Shown here in pieces: positions 44,537 through 52,965 of a stretch of 64,000 bases of DNA. The notes under the pieces are model-generated. The model was not told the origin of the DNA. It worked only from the letters and a program-made list of their open reading frames with translations, and did no database searches. Within the stretch, counting starts at the first letter, position 1; the number at the start of each line of letters is the position of its first letter. Made by a program: the position numbers and the translations under genes. Source of the DNA: Burkholderia sp. D-99 (GTDB lineage Bacteria > Pseudomonadota > Gammaproteobacteria > Burkholderiales > Burkholderiaceae); assembly GCF_011605345.1 (NCBI RefSeq), contig NZ_JAAOXM010000007.1, positions 1 through 64,000 of the forward strand, read 5' to 3'.

Positions 44537-44604
44537 AAAAGCCGCCCGGGGCACTGCTGCCTTCGGGCGGCTTTTTGGTACCGGCCCTCTATTCGAGGGG
44601 CCGG
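44537..44604 (-). terminator. Terminator of the ilv operon (two stem-loops)
   Basis: Behind ilvC on the minus strand come a CCGGCCCCTC / GAGGGCCGG type stem (44582-44604) and then the perfect 8-bp stem CCGCCCG-rich GCCGCCCG / CGGGCGGC (44541-44548 with 44564-44571), followed by TTTTGTTA. The second is the intrinsic terminator. Confidence 0.88.
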
Positions 44605-44619
44605 AACAGCACGCGGTGC

Positions 44620-45636
44620 TTAGTTCTTCGTCTGGTCGACGAGCTTGTTCTTCGCGATCCACGGCATCATCGCACGCAGCTTCGCACCGACCTGTTCGAT
44701 CTGGTGCTCGGCCGTCAGGCGACGGCGCGACTGCAGCGTCGGTGCGCCTGCCTTGTTCTCGAGAATGAAGCTCTTCGCGTACTCGCCCGTCTGGATGTCG
44801 GTCAGGCACTGCTTCATCGCCTTCTTCGTCTCTTCCGTGACGACGCGCGGGCCCGTCACGTACTCGCCGTACTCGGCGTTGTTCGAGATCGAGTAGTTCA
44901 TGTTCGCGATGCCGCCTTCATAGATCAGGTCGACGATCAGCTTCAGTTCGTGCAGGCACTCGAAGTACGCCATTTCCGGCGCGTAACCTGCCTCGACCAG
45001 CGTCTCGAAGCCAGCCTTGATCAGCTCGACCGTGCCGCCGCACAGGACGGCCTGCTCGCCGAACAGGTCGGTTTCGGTTTCTTCACGGAAGTTCGTCTCG
45101 ATGATGCCTGCACGGCCGCCGCCGTTCGCCGCAGCGTACGACAGCGCGATGTCGCGTGCCGCGCCCGACTTGTTCTGCGCAACCGCGATCAGGTGCGGCA
45201 CGCCGCCACCTTGCGAGTACGTGCCGCGCACGGTGTGGCCCGGTGCCTTCGGCGCGATCATGATCACGTCGAGGTCGGCGCGCGGGATCACCGCGCCGTA
45301 GTGGACGTTGAAGCCGTGTGCGAATGCCAGCGCCGCGCCCTGCTTGATGTTCTCGTGCACTTCCTTCGCGTACACGTCGGCGATCTGCTCGTCCGGCAGC
45401 AGCATCATCACGACGTCGGCGCCCTTCACCGCTTCCGCGACTTCCTTGACCGACAGGCCGGCGTTTTCGGCCTTGCTCCACGACGCGCCGCCCTTGCGCA
45501 GGCCGACCGTCACGTTCACGCCGCTGTCCTTCAGGTTCAGTGCGTGTGCATGGCCTTGCGAGCCGTAGCCGATGATCGTGACTTGCTTGCCCTTGATGAG
45601 GGAGAGGTCAGCGTCTTTGTCGTAGAAAACGTTCAT
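44620..45636 (-). CDS. ilvC: Ketol-acid reductoisomerase (NADP+)
   Basis: A 338-residue class I enzyme that isomerises and reduces acetolactate or acetohydroxybutyrate in valine, leucine and isoleucine synthesis. The Rossmann motif is GYGSQGHAHALNL, followed by the cofactor loop GLRKGGASWSKA. Metal-binding Asp/Glu residues are in the C-terminal all-helical domain (e.g. LFGEQAVLCGG and YEGGIANMNYSISNNAEYG in part). It is the last gene of ilvB-ilvN-ilvC, 94 bp behind ilvN. Confidence 0.97.
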   Translation of the reverse strand: MNVFYDKDADLSLIKGKQVTIIGYGSQGHAHALNLKDSGVNVTVGLRKGGASWSKAENAGLSVKEVAEAVKGADVVMMLLPDEQIADVYAKEVHENIKQGAALAFAHGFNVHYGAVIPRADLDVIMIAPKAPGHTVRGTYSQGGGVPHLIAVAQNKSGAARDIALSYAAANGGGRAGIIETNFREETETDLFGEQAVLCGGTVELIKAGFETLVEAGYAPEMAYFECLHELKLIVDLIYEGGIANMNYSISNNAEYGEYVTGPRVVTEETKKAMKQCLTDIQTGEYAKSFILENKAGAPTLQSRRRLTAEHQIEQVGAKLRAMMPWIAKNKLVDQTKN

Positions 45637-45730
45637 GATGGTTCCTTCGCTAATTCAAAAATTCAACAATTCGTTCGGATGGAGTACTACGGGCCGGGAC
45701 ATGACGGCGCACCCGGCGTGCCTGCCGGCA

Positions 45731-46222
45731 TCACACCTTCAGGATGCGCTCGCCGCGTCCGATGCCGGAGCTGCCGGTGCGCACGGTCTCCAGGATCGCG
45801 CCCGCGTCCAGCCCCTGGATGAATGCGTCGAGCTTGTCGCTCGCGCCCGTCAATTCGATCGTGTAGGTCTTTTCGGTCACGTCGATGATGCGGCCGCGGA
45901 AAATGTCCGCCATCCGCTTCATTTCTTCGCGCTCCTTGCCCACTGCACGTACCTTGATCAGCATCAGCTCGCGTTCGATGTGTGCACCGTCGGTCAGGTC
46001 CACCACTTTCACCACCTCGATCAGGCGGTTCAGATGCTTCGTGATCTGTTCGATCACGTCGTCGGAGCCAATGGAAACGATGGTGAGCCGCGACAGCGAT
46101 TGGTCTTCGGTCGGCGCCACCGTCAAGGTTTCGATGTTGTAGCCGCGTGCGGAAAACAGACCGACCACGCGCGACAGCGCGCCCGGTTCGTTCTCCAGCA
46201 GGACGGAAATGATGTGTCTCAT
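45731..46222 (-). CDS. ilvN: Acetolactate synthase small (regulatory) subunit
   Basis: A 163-residue regulatory subunit with an N-terminal ACT domain (MRHIISVLLENEPGALSRV, GLFSARGYNIETLTV) that binds valine for feedback inhibition, and a C-terminal domain that activates the catalytic subunit. The length matches E. coli IlvH. GGAAG precedes the ATG at 46222. It lies 112 bp behind ilvB. Confidence 0.96.
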   Translation of the reverse strand: MRHIISVLLENEPGALSRVVGLFSARGYNIETLTVAPTEDQSLSRLTIVSIGSDDVIEQITKHLNRLIEVVKVVDLTDGAHIERELMLIKVRAVGKEREEMKRMADIFRGRIIDVTEKTYTIELTGASDKLDAFIQGLDAGAILETVRTGSSGIGRGERILKV

Positions 46223-46334
46223 GTTCGCTTCTTCCAGAATGTGTCCGTGTCGATTCACTCGCGCCGCGCGCCGCCGCGTGCCGCACCGCCCTTCGTGAAG
46301 GCGGCCGCATCGGGCTCAGGCGCGCGTCGCGCCG

Positions 46335-48098
46335 TTACAGATCTTCCGATCCGAGCAGCATCTCGGTGATGCCCTTGCCGGCCTGGACCATCGGCCAGAC
46401 GTTTTCGGTCGGATCGGTCTGGAAGTCGAGAAACACGGTGCGGTCCTTCAGGCGCAGCGCTTCCTTCAGCGCCGGCTCCACATCCGAAGTCTTTTCGATC
46501 CGCATGCCGACATGGCCGTACGCTTCGGCGAGCTTCACGAAATCGGGCAGCGCATCCATGTACGAATGCGAATAGCGCTTGCTGTATTCGATCTGCTGCC
46601 ACTGGCGAACCATGCCGAGATAGCGGTTGTTCAGCGAAATGATCTTCACGGGCGTGTCGTACTGCAGGCAGGTCGACAGTTCCTGGATGCACATCTGGAT
46701 CGAGCCTTCGCCCGTAATGCACAGCACGTCGTCGTCCGGGTGCGCCATCTTGACGCCCATCGCTGCCGGCAGGCCGAAGCCCATCGTGCCGAGGCCGCCG
46801 GAATTGATCCAGCGACGCGGCTTGTTGAAACGGTAGAACTGCGCCGCCCACATCTGGTGCTGGCCGACGTCCGAGCACACGAACGCATTGCCGTCCGTCA
46901 GCTCCCACGCCTTCTCGACCACGTACTGCGGCTTGATGATCTCGCTTTCGCGGTCGTATTTCAGGCAGTCCTTCGAGCGCCAGCCCTCGATGTCCTTCCA
47001 CCATTGCGCGAGCGCCTCGGTGTCGGGGCCATGCTCGGCCGTCTGCAGCTGCTCGATCAGCTCCTTCAGCACTTCCTTCACGTCGCCGACGATCGGGATG
47101 TCGACCTTCACACGCTTCGAGATCGACGACGGGTCGATGTCGATGTGGATGATCTTGCGCGGACGCGACGCGAAGTGCGCCGGATCGCCGATCACGCGGT
47201 CGTCGAAGCGGGCACCGATCGCGATCAGCACGTCGCAGTGCTGCATCGCCATGTTCGCTTCGTAGGTGCCGTGCATGCCGAGCATGCCGAGGAATTTCTT
47301 GTCCGATGCGCGATAGCCGCCAAGGCCCATCAGCGTGTTCGTGACCGGATAGCCGAGCAGATCCGCGAACTGGTTCAGTTCGCGCGACGCGTCGGCGAGG
47401 ATGATGCCGCCGCCCGTGTAGATGTACGGGCGCTTTGCCGTCAACAGCAGCGACACGGCCTTGCGGATCTGGCCCGAATGGCCCTTCGTGACAGGGTTGT
47501 ACGAACGCAGCGACACGCTCTTGACCGGCTCGTACTGGCACGGCGTCTTCGAAATGTCCTTCGGGATGTCGATCAGCACGGGGCCCGGACGGCCGGTGCG
47601 GGCGATGTAGAACGCCTTCTTGACGGTTTCCGCGAGGTCGCGCACGTCCTTCACGAGGAAGTTGTGCTTCACGCACGGACGCGTGATGCCGACGGTGTCG
47701 CACTCCTGGAAAGCGTCCTGGCCGATCGCGGCAGTCGGCACCTGGCCGCTGATCACGACCATCGGGATCGAATCCATGTACGCCGTTGCGATGCCGGTCA
47801 CCGCGTTGGTGACGCCGGGGCCCGACGTCACGAGGCAAACGCCGACATTGCCGGTGGAACGCGCATACGCATCGGCTGCGTGCACGGCCGCCTGTTCATG
47901 GCGCACCAGCACGTGCTGAATCTTGTCCTGCTTGTAAAGCTCGTCGTAGATGTAGAGTACCGAGCCGCCGGGGTAGCCCCAGATGAATTCGACGTTTTCA
48001 TCGGCCAGTGCCTTCATGAGCACGGTGCCGCCGATGGAGTCGCTATCGGGAGGGGAATGGGGTTCCGACGTGGAGAATTCCGCGCTGGGCATGTTCAT
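46335..48098 (-). CDS. ilvB: Acetolactate synthase large (catalytic) subunit
   Basis: A 587-residue thiamine-diphosphate and FAD enzyme that makes 2-acetolactate and 2-aceto-2-hydroxybutyrate. The catalytic Glu is E68 in LVRHEQAAVHAADAYAR. The ThDP/Mg motif is GEGSIQMCIQELSTCLQYDTPVKIISLNN in part (GEGSIQMC ... SLNNRYLGMVRQWQ). The ATG at 48098 has AAGG five bases upstream; a second ATG two codons later is also usable. A good promoter lies ~170 bp upstream. No leucine- or valine-rich leader peptide was found in its 140-nt leader. Confidence 0.96.
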   Translation of the reverse strand: MNMPSAEFSTSEPHSPPDSDSIGGTVLMKALADENVEFIWGYPGGSVLYIYDELYKQDKIQHVLVRHEQAAVHAADAYARSTGNVGVCLVTSGPGVTNAVTGIATAYMDSIPMVVISGQVPTAAIGQDAFQECDTVGITRPCVKHNFLVKDVRDLAETVKKAFYIARTGRPGPVLIDIPKDISKTPCQYEPVKSVSLRSYNPVTKGHSGQIRKAVSLLLTAKRPYIYTGGGIILADASRELNQFADLLGYPVTNTLMGLGGYRASDKKFLGMLGMHGTYEANMAMQHCDVLIAIGARFDDRVIGDPAHFASRPRKIIHIDIDPSSISKRVKVDIPIVGDVKEVLKELIEQLQTAEHGPDTEALAQWWKDIEGWRSKDCLKYDRESEIIKPQYVVEKAWELTDGNAFVCSDVGQHQMWAAQFYRFNKPRRWINSGGLGTMGFGLPAAMGVKMAHPDDDVLCITGEGSIQMCIQELSTCLQYDTPVKIISLNNRYLGMVRQWQQIEYSKRYSHSYMDALPDFVKLAEAYGHVGMRIEKTSDVEPALKEALRLKDRTVFLDFQTDPTENVWPMVQAGKGITEMLLGSEDL

Positions 48099-48453
48099 TT
48101 TGACCTTTCGAATTTTCGGCAAAAAATTGATCGGGTGCTCTCTGCCGGGCTTGTGGCTCGGGTTCAAGCGGCGCGTCCAGTTTGAAGGGCAGGCTTCTTG
48201 GGCCAGCCTCAAATGAGACCATCACTTCATGTTGCGAATCATTGACGATAGCGGGTCGCGAATGGGTCGTCAAGCAAAATATCCCGCAGCGCATCATGGG
48301 CGCCGCCCGGCACCCCGCCGCCGCGGCTCGCGCGCAACGCGCGGCGCCCAACCCGGTGCCAAGCGGCACGAAAATTTGATAGCATCCGCGGGTTTTACGA
48401 AATTTTTCGACCTTTTACACCACGCAGCGGTCCGCAGCGCATACCTTCACGGA
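48099..48453. other. Divergent control region between ilvB and the sigma factor operon
   Basis: This 355-bp stretch has no gene. It contains the ilvB promoter (48245-48273) and its ~140-nt leader with a GCTTG/CAAGC stem (48157-48177). A very GC-rich segment follows, with inverted repeats GGGCGCCGC (48298-48306) / GCGGCGCCC (48341-48349) and CGCGCG-CAA-CGCGCG near 48330. An AT-rich patch (48369-48417) lies before the sigma factor start and may hold its promoter, but no convincing boxes were found. Confidence 0.6.
48245..48273 (-). promoter_or_regulatory. ilvB promoter
   Basis: Minus-strand -35 TTGACG (48268-48273) and -10 TATCGT (48245-48250) with a 17-bp spacer. The transcript would start near 48238. 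Confidence 0.7.
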
Positions 48454-49017
48454 ATGGCATCAGACAAGGAACTCGCCGACTTTCTGGCGGGCGTCGAAAG
48501 GCGCGCGTTCAAGCAGGCTGCGTACGCCGTGCGTGACGACGATGCGTCGCTCGACATCGTGCAGGACGCGATGATCAAGCTTGCAGAGAAGTACGGCGAC
48601 CGGCCGGCGGCCGAATTGCCGCTGCTTTTTCAGCGAATCCTGCAGAACGCGATCCACGACTGGTTTCGCCGGCAGAAAGTCCGCAACACGTGGGTCACGC
48701 TCTTCTCGTCGCTGAACAACACCGACGACGACGACTTCGACCCGCTCGAAACACTCGAATCCGCGAACGACAACGCGGGCGTCGAGAGCAGCGAGCACCG
48801 CCTCGAACGAGAGCAGGTTCTGGCCCTGATCGACGAAGAAATCCAGAAACTTCCGGCGCGTCAACGGGAAGCGTTCCTGATGCGTTATTGGGAAGATATG
48901 GATGTCGCCGAGACTGCCGCCGCAATGGGGTGCTCCGAGGGCAGCGTCAAGACGCACTGCTCACGAGCCACCCACACCCTGGCGCAAGCGCTCAAGGCCA
49001 AAGGAATCACGCTATGA
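48454..49017 (+). CDS. RNA polymerase sigma factor, ECF-like (sigma-70 family)
   Basis: A 187-residue sigma factor with only regions 2 and 4. Region 2 spans ~10-80 (FKQAAYAVRDDDASLDIVQDAMIKLAEKY, core DDDASLDIVQDAMIKLAEK; LLFQRILQNAIHDWFRRQ). Region 4 spans ~130-180 (LPARQREAFLMRYWEDM, AMGCSEGSVKTHCSRA, the DNA-binding helix-turn-helix). The linker is acidic. No strong Shine-Dalgarno precedes the ATG at 48454, which is chosen because region 2 begins right after. It overlaps the next gene by ATGA (49014-49017), as sigma genes often do with their anti-sigma genes. Confidence 0.88.
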   Translation: MASDKELADFLAGVERRAFKQAAYAVRDDDASLDIVQDAMIKLAEKYGDRPAAELPLLFQRILQNAIHDWFRRQKVRNTWVTLFSSLNNTDDDDFDPLETLESANDNAGVESSEHRLEREQVLALIDEEIQKLPARQREAFLMRYWEDMDVAETAAAMGCSEGSVKTHCSRATHTLAQALKAKGITL

Positions 49018-49439
49018 GCTCCGCTCCCGTAAATCGAGAACACGAATTCGCGCTGAAGGTGCGCCGCGCGCTGGACGAGCGCGCGGCCGACCTGCCTGCC
49101 GCGACCACCGACCGCCTGGCCGTCGCCCGCCGGGCTGCGCTCGCGCGCAAGAAGCCCGAAGCCGCGACCGTGCCGGTGTTCGTGCCGGCCTTCGCCGGCG
49201 CGGCCGGTGCGTACGGCATGGTGCCCGCGAGCCGCCCGCAGGCGTCGTTCGCGCGCCGCCTGCTGCGCGCGTGGCCGCTGGCACTGCTGCTCGCGGGGCT
49301 CGTCGGCATCGCCTACTGGGAAGACATGCAGCGCACCGCCGAGCTCGCCGACATCGACGCGGCGATGCTCAGCGACGACCTGCCGCTCAACGCGTATCTC
49401 GATCACGGGTTCAACGCGTATCTGTCGCGCGCTCACTAA
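49014..49439 (+). CDS. DUF3619 family single-pass membrane protein (candidate anti-sigma factor)
   Basis: A 141-residue protein of the DUF3619 family. The first ~80 residues are cytoplasmic and Arg/Ala-rich. One membrane helix follows (residues ~88-104, WPLALLLAGLVGIAYW), and ~35 acidic residues lie outside. This is the topology of single-pass anti-sigma factors, and the start overlaps the sigma factor stop by 4 bp, so coupled synthesis is certain. The role as anti-sigma is inferred from position and topology only; no zinc-binding anti-sigma motif (HxxxCxxC) is present. Confidence 0.8.
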   Translation: MSSAPVNREHEFALKVRRALDERAADLPAATTDRLAVARRAALARKKPEAATVPVFVPAFAGAAGAYGMVPASRPQASFARRLLRAWPLALLLAGLVGIAYWEDMQRTAELADIDAAMLSDDLPLNAYLDHGFNAYLSRAH

Positions 49440-49465
49440 CAGACAATAACGAGGGGATCGCACGG

Positions 49466-50224
49466 GTGAGTCAGAAGCGCGGCCTGGCCGTATTTTTCGG
49501 ATGCGTAATCGCGATCGCCGTTTCCTACGTCGCCACGTACCCACGATTCCACCCGGCCCCCGCGACGACCACCGCCGCGGCCAGCAGCCCTGCCACGGCC
49601 GCATCGGCCGCGACCGGGTTGAGCACCGACCTGCCCCCACTGCCCCTGCCGCTGCCGGCCGCTACCGGCCCGCTGTCGTGGGCGCGTCTCACGCCGGCGC
49701 AACACGCGGCACTCGCGCCGTTCGCCGACCAGTGGGATGGCTTCAGCGACGCGCGCAAGCGAAAATGGCTGAAGATCGCATCGCGTTTCGCGAAATTGAC
49801 GCCCGATGATCAAAAGCGCCTGCAGGACCGGATGACCGAATGGGCGCGGATGACACCCGAGCAGCGTCGCGTCGCGCGCGAGAATTACCAGAGCGCGAAG
49901 GAGCTTTCCGCGCAGGCGCGCGAGCGCGCCTGGAAGGCGTACCAGCAACTCCCCGAAGAGCAGAAGGAACGTCTCGCGGCCGCCGAGCGCCGCCGCCGGC
50001 CGAGTGTCGTCAGCGCGCCGCCGACCGTCGCCGACCGTGACGTCCGCCGCCTCGTCAATTCGCACGAGCACCCCGCAAGCGGCGCGGCCACCGCGCCGGC
50101 ACCCGTCCCGGCCGCCGTCACGCCGCCCGTGCCCGCGTCGTCGACGGCCGGCACCGCATCCGCGCCGGCCGCCGTGGCGCCGGTGTCGCCCGCCGACGCA
50201 CCCTCGCTGTTCAAGGGCTCCTGA
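49466..50224 (+). CDS. DUF3106 family membrane-anchored periplasmic protein
   Basis: A 252-residue protein from a GTG start at 49466, with a GAGGGG Shine-Dalgarno upstream. An N-terminal membrane anchor (RGLAVFFGCVIAIAVSYVATY) is followed by an Ala/Thr/Pro linker. The helical domain (~residues 70-160) has three repeats of a (L/M)TP-x-(D)Q motif: LTPAQHAAL, LTPDDQKRL and MTPEQRRVA. This resembles the LTxxQ motif of CpxP/Spy-type periplasmic stress proteins. The C-terminus is low complexity. It is third in the sigma operon and could sense envelope damage; that is inference. Confidence 0.78.
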   Translation: MSQKRGLAVFFGCVIAIAVSYVATYPRFHPAPATTTAAASSPATAASAATGLSTDLPPLPLPLPAATGPLSWARLTPAQHAALAPFADQWDGFSDARKRKWLKIASRFAKLTPDDQKRLQDRMTEWARMTPEQRRVARENYQSAKELSAQARERAWKAYQQLPEEQKERLAAAERRRRPSVVSAPPTVADRDVRRLVNSHEHPASGAATAPAPVPAAVTPPVPASSTAGTASAPAAVAPVSPADAPSLFKGS

Positions 50225-50230
50225 GCGGCC

Positions 50231-50737
50231 GTGGCGAACGCCCGCGCCCCCGAAACCCCGGCCGCCGCGCCGTCCGTGCGGCGGCGTCTCGCCGCGCTGC
50301 TCTACGAAGGCGTGCTCCTGTTCGGCGTGGTGTTCTTCGCCGGGCTCGCGTTCAGCCTCGCGATGCAGCAACGCAACGGCCTCGTCCATCACAACCTGCT
50401 CGCCGCGTGGATCACGCTCGTGGTCGGCGCGTACTTCGTCTGGTTCTGGACCCATGGCGGCCAGACGCTGCCGATGAAGACATGGCGGCTGCGGCTCGAA
50501 TCGTCGAGCGGCCGGCCGCTGAGCGCGGGCCACGCGCTCGTCCGCTATGCGCTCGGCTGGCTGTGGTTCCTGCCGCCGCTCGCGCTGCATCCGCTCCTCG
50601 GCCTGTCGGTACCCGTCACGCTCGCGCTCACCGCCGCGTGGATCGTCGCGTGGGCCGGCGCCGCCCGGCTGCATGCCGACCGCCAGTTTCCGCACGACCG
50701 GATCGCACGCACGCGCGTCGTCGCGATGCCACGCTGA
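50231..50737 (+). CDS. RDD family membrane protein (GTG start)
   Basis: A 168-residue inner-membrane protein of the RDD family, with three to four helices. The Arg-Asp-Asp signature is degenerate here: the first helix region is RRRLAALLYEGVLLFGVVFF and the later conserved block is TLPMKTWRLRLES. Some RDD proteins act as Na+/H+ antiporters, most are uncharacterised. The start is a GTG six bases behind the DUF3106 stop. It closes the four-gene sigma factor operon. Confidence 0.82.
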   Translation: MANARAPETPAAAPSVRRRLAALLYEGVLLFGVVFFAGLAFSLAMQQRNGLVHHNLLAAWITLVVGAYFVWFWTHGGQTLPMKTWRLRLESSSGRPLSAGHALVRYALGWLWFLPPLALHPLLGLSVPVTLALTAAWIVAWAGAARLHADRQFPHDRIARTRVVAMPR

Positions 50738-50962
50738 TGCGCCGCATTCACCAGACGAAAGCACCTCGCCGAGGCGGCTCCCGCCCGGCCCGACAGCCTT
50801 GCCGGACAAGCGCCGGACGTTCCGTACGGCAAGTTACACAACGTCCCGTCATTCACTGCTAAACACCCTGCAGCGGTCGTAATAAGAACGTCTCGTGACT
50901 GTCATGGCACAGTCACGCCCGCATGGCGGAATGCCGGTAATGTCAACCGGCGCGAGTCATGC
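50738..50962. other. Intergenic region with stem-loop upstream of the LpxH-like gene
   Basis: A 225-bp gap between the RDD gene and the next operon. CGTGACTG / CAGTCACG (50894-50901 with 50910-50917) is a perfect 8-bp inverted repeat ~46 bp before the LpxH-like ATG; it could be an operator or mRNA leader hairpin. No clear promoter boxes or terminator were identified. Confidence 0.4.
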
Positions 50963-51901
50963 ATGGGCCAGAAAACGTCCGCGACCTCCCTGTTCCGTCA
51001 CCCCCTCGGCGCCCGCGCCGCCACCGCCTTCCTGTCCGGTTCCGCCGCAACCGACGGGCTGGTGTCACAAGAGCCGCCTGCCGGGCACGCCACGCAGCAT
51101 GACGACCCCGACTCGTCAGCCCATCGCTACCGCACCATCTGGCTGTCCGACATCCACCTCGGCTCGAGCGGTTGCCAGGCGCCATACCTGCTCGACTTCC
51201 TGCGCCACAACGATTCGGAGTACCTGTACCTCGTCGGCGACATCATCGACGGCTGGCAGCTGAAGAAGGGCTGGTACTGGCCGCAGGCGCACAACGACGT
51301 CGTGCAGAAGATCCTGCGCAAGGCCCGCAAGGGGACGCAGGTCGTCTACATCCCCGGCAACCACGACGAAGGCGCGCGGCAGTTCTGCGATCTCGCGTTC
51401 GGCGACATCCAGGTGCGCGGCGAGGCGTTCCACACGACGCTCGCGGGCAAACGTTTGTGGATCGTGCACGGCGACCTGTTCGACGGCGTGATCCAGCACG
51501 CGAAATGGCTCGCGTACCTCGGCGACACGCTCTACACGCTGATCCTCGTGCTGAACCGCTGGTTCAACCGGATCCGCAGCCGGCTCGGTTTCCAGTACTG
51601 GTCGCTGTCGCAGTACCTGAAGCACCAGGTCAAGAACGCGGTCAACTTCATCTCGCAGTTCGAGACCGTGATGACCGACGAGGCGCGCCGCCGCGGCTGC
51701 GACGGCGTCGTATGCGGTCACATCCACAAGGCGGAGATCCGCGACATCGACGGCGTGCTGTACTGCAACGACGGCGACTGGGTCGAAAGCCTGTCCGCGC
51801 TCGTCGAAACGATGGAAGGCGAACTGAAGATCGTCTACTGGACGGTGATGCGCACCGCACCGTCGGAGACCACGTCGCGCAAGGCCAAGGCCACTGCCTG
51901 A
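50963..51901 (+). CDS. LpxH-like metallophosphoesterase (UDP-2,3-diacylglucosamine hydrolase family)
   Basis: A 312-residue calcineurin-fold hydrolase. All metal motifs are visible: SDIHLGSSG, VGDIIDGWQL, PGNHDEGARQF, WIVHGDLFDGV and CGHIHKAEI. It belongs to the LpxH-like group but is much longer than E. coli LpxH (240) because of a ~55-residue N-terminal extension and a helical C-terminal part (KHQVKNAVNFISQFETVM). Being next to a glycosyltransferase and diacylglycerol kinase, it may act in envelope glycolipid synthesis rather than as the lipid A enzyme. The start may be a little further downstream. Confidence 0.82.
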   Translation: MGQKTSATSLFRHPLGARAATAFLSGSAATDGLVSQEPPAGHATQHDDPDSSAHRYRTIWLSDIHLGSSGCQAPYLLDFLRHNDSEYLYLVGDIIDGWQLKKGWYWPQAHNDVVQKILRKARKGTQVVYIPGNHDEGARQFCDLAFGDIQVRGEAFHTTLAGKRLWIVHGDLFDGVIQHAKWLAYLGDTLYTLILVLNRWFNRIRSRLGFQYWSLSQYLKHQVKNAVNFISQFETVMTDEARRRGCDGVVCGHIHKAEIRDIDGVLYCNDGDWVESLSALVETMEGELKIVYWTVMRTAPSETTSRKAKATA

Positions 51902-51930
51902 CATAACCGTACTTACAGGACAATGCCGCG

Positions 51931-52965
51931 ATGAAGATCATGATCGTCACCGACGCGTGGGAACCGCAGGTCAACGGCGTCGTGCGCACGCTGAAGAGCA
52001 CGTCGCGCGAACTCACCGCGCTCGGCCACCGCGTCGAACTGCTGACGCCGCTGGAATTTCGCACAATACCCTGCCCGACCTACCCCGAGATTCGCCTGTC
52101 GATCCTGCCGTACCGCAAGCTGCGCGCGCGGATCGATGCGTTCGCACCCGACGCGCTGCACATCGCGACCGAAGGCCCGCTCGGCCTCGCCGCGCGGCGC
52201 TACGCGCGTTCGCGCAAGCTGCCGTACACGACCGCGTATCACACGCGCTTTCCGGAATACGTGCAGGCGCGCTTCGGCATCCCGCTGTCGGCCACCTACC
52301 GCTTCCTGCACTGGTTCCACGGCCCGTCGCTCGCGGTGATGGCACCGACGCCGGTCGTCAAGCAGGACCTCGAGAAATTCGGCTTCACGAACGTCGTGCT
52401 GTGGACCCGCGGCGTCGATCTCGACGTGTTCCGGCCGATGGAATCGAAGGTGCTCAATACCGCGCGGCCGATCTTCCTTTATGTAGGCCGCGTCGCGATC
52501 GAGAAGAACGTCGAGGCGTTCCTGCGCCTCGACCTGCCCGGCTCGAAGTGGGTCGCGGGCGAAGGCCCCGCGCTCGCGGAGCTGAAGTCGCGCTATCCGG
52601 AGGCAAACTATCTCGGTGTGCTGTCACAGGCCGAGCTCGCGAAGGTGTATGCTGCGGCCGACGTGTTCGTGTTCCCGAGTCGCACCGACACGTTCGGCCT
52701 CGTGCTGCTCGAGGCGCTCGCCTGCGGCACGCCGGTTGCCGCGTATCCCGTGACGGGCCCGATCGACGTGCTCGGCGAAGGCGACGCCGGCGTGATGCAC
52801 GAGGACCTGCAGGAAGCCTGCCTCGAGGCGCTGAAGATCGAACGCACGACGGCGCGCGCATGGGCCGAACGCTTCTCGTGGCGCGCCGCATCCGAGCAGT
52901 TCGCGTCGCATCTGAAGCCGCTGCCGAAGACCTCGTACTCGCCAGCAGAAGGTGCCGCCGTTTGA
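51931..52965 (+). CDS. GT4-type (family 1) glycosyltransferase
   Basis: A 344-residue GT-B-fold glycosyltransferase. The N-terminal glycine loop is DAWEPQVNGVVRTL and the C-terminal donor-binding E-x7-E is in RTDTFGLVLLEALACGTPVAAYPV. The type resembles MgtA/PimB-like enzymes that transfer mannose or glucose from a nucleotide sugar to a lipid. It is 29 bp behind the LpxH-like gene. The diacylglycerol kinase gene starts at a TTG overlapping its stop (TTGA, 52962-52965). Confidence 0.88.
   Translation: MKIMIVTDAWEPQVNGVVRTLKSTSRELTALGHRVELLTPLEFRTIPCPTYPEIRLSILPYRKLRARIDAFAPDALHIATEGPLGLAARRYARSRKLPYTTAYHTRFPEYVQARFGIPLSATYRFLHWFHGPSLAVMAPTPVVKQDLEKFGFTNVVLWTRGVDLDVFRPMESKVLNTARPIFLYVGRVAIEKNVEAFLRLDLPGSKWVAGEGPALAELKSRYPEANYLGVLSQAELAKVYAAADVFVFPSRTDTFGLVLLEALACGTPVAAYPVTGPIDVLGEGDAGVMHEDLQEACLEALKIERTTARAWAERFSWRAASEQFASHLKPLPKTSYSPAEGAAV

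Noticed and set aside
48099..48245. Attenuator leader peptide for ilvB
   Set aside because: The only short ORF near the predicted start (M-I-R-N-M-K) is not rich in Val, Leu or Ile, and no terminator with a U run is seen.
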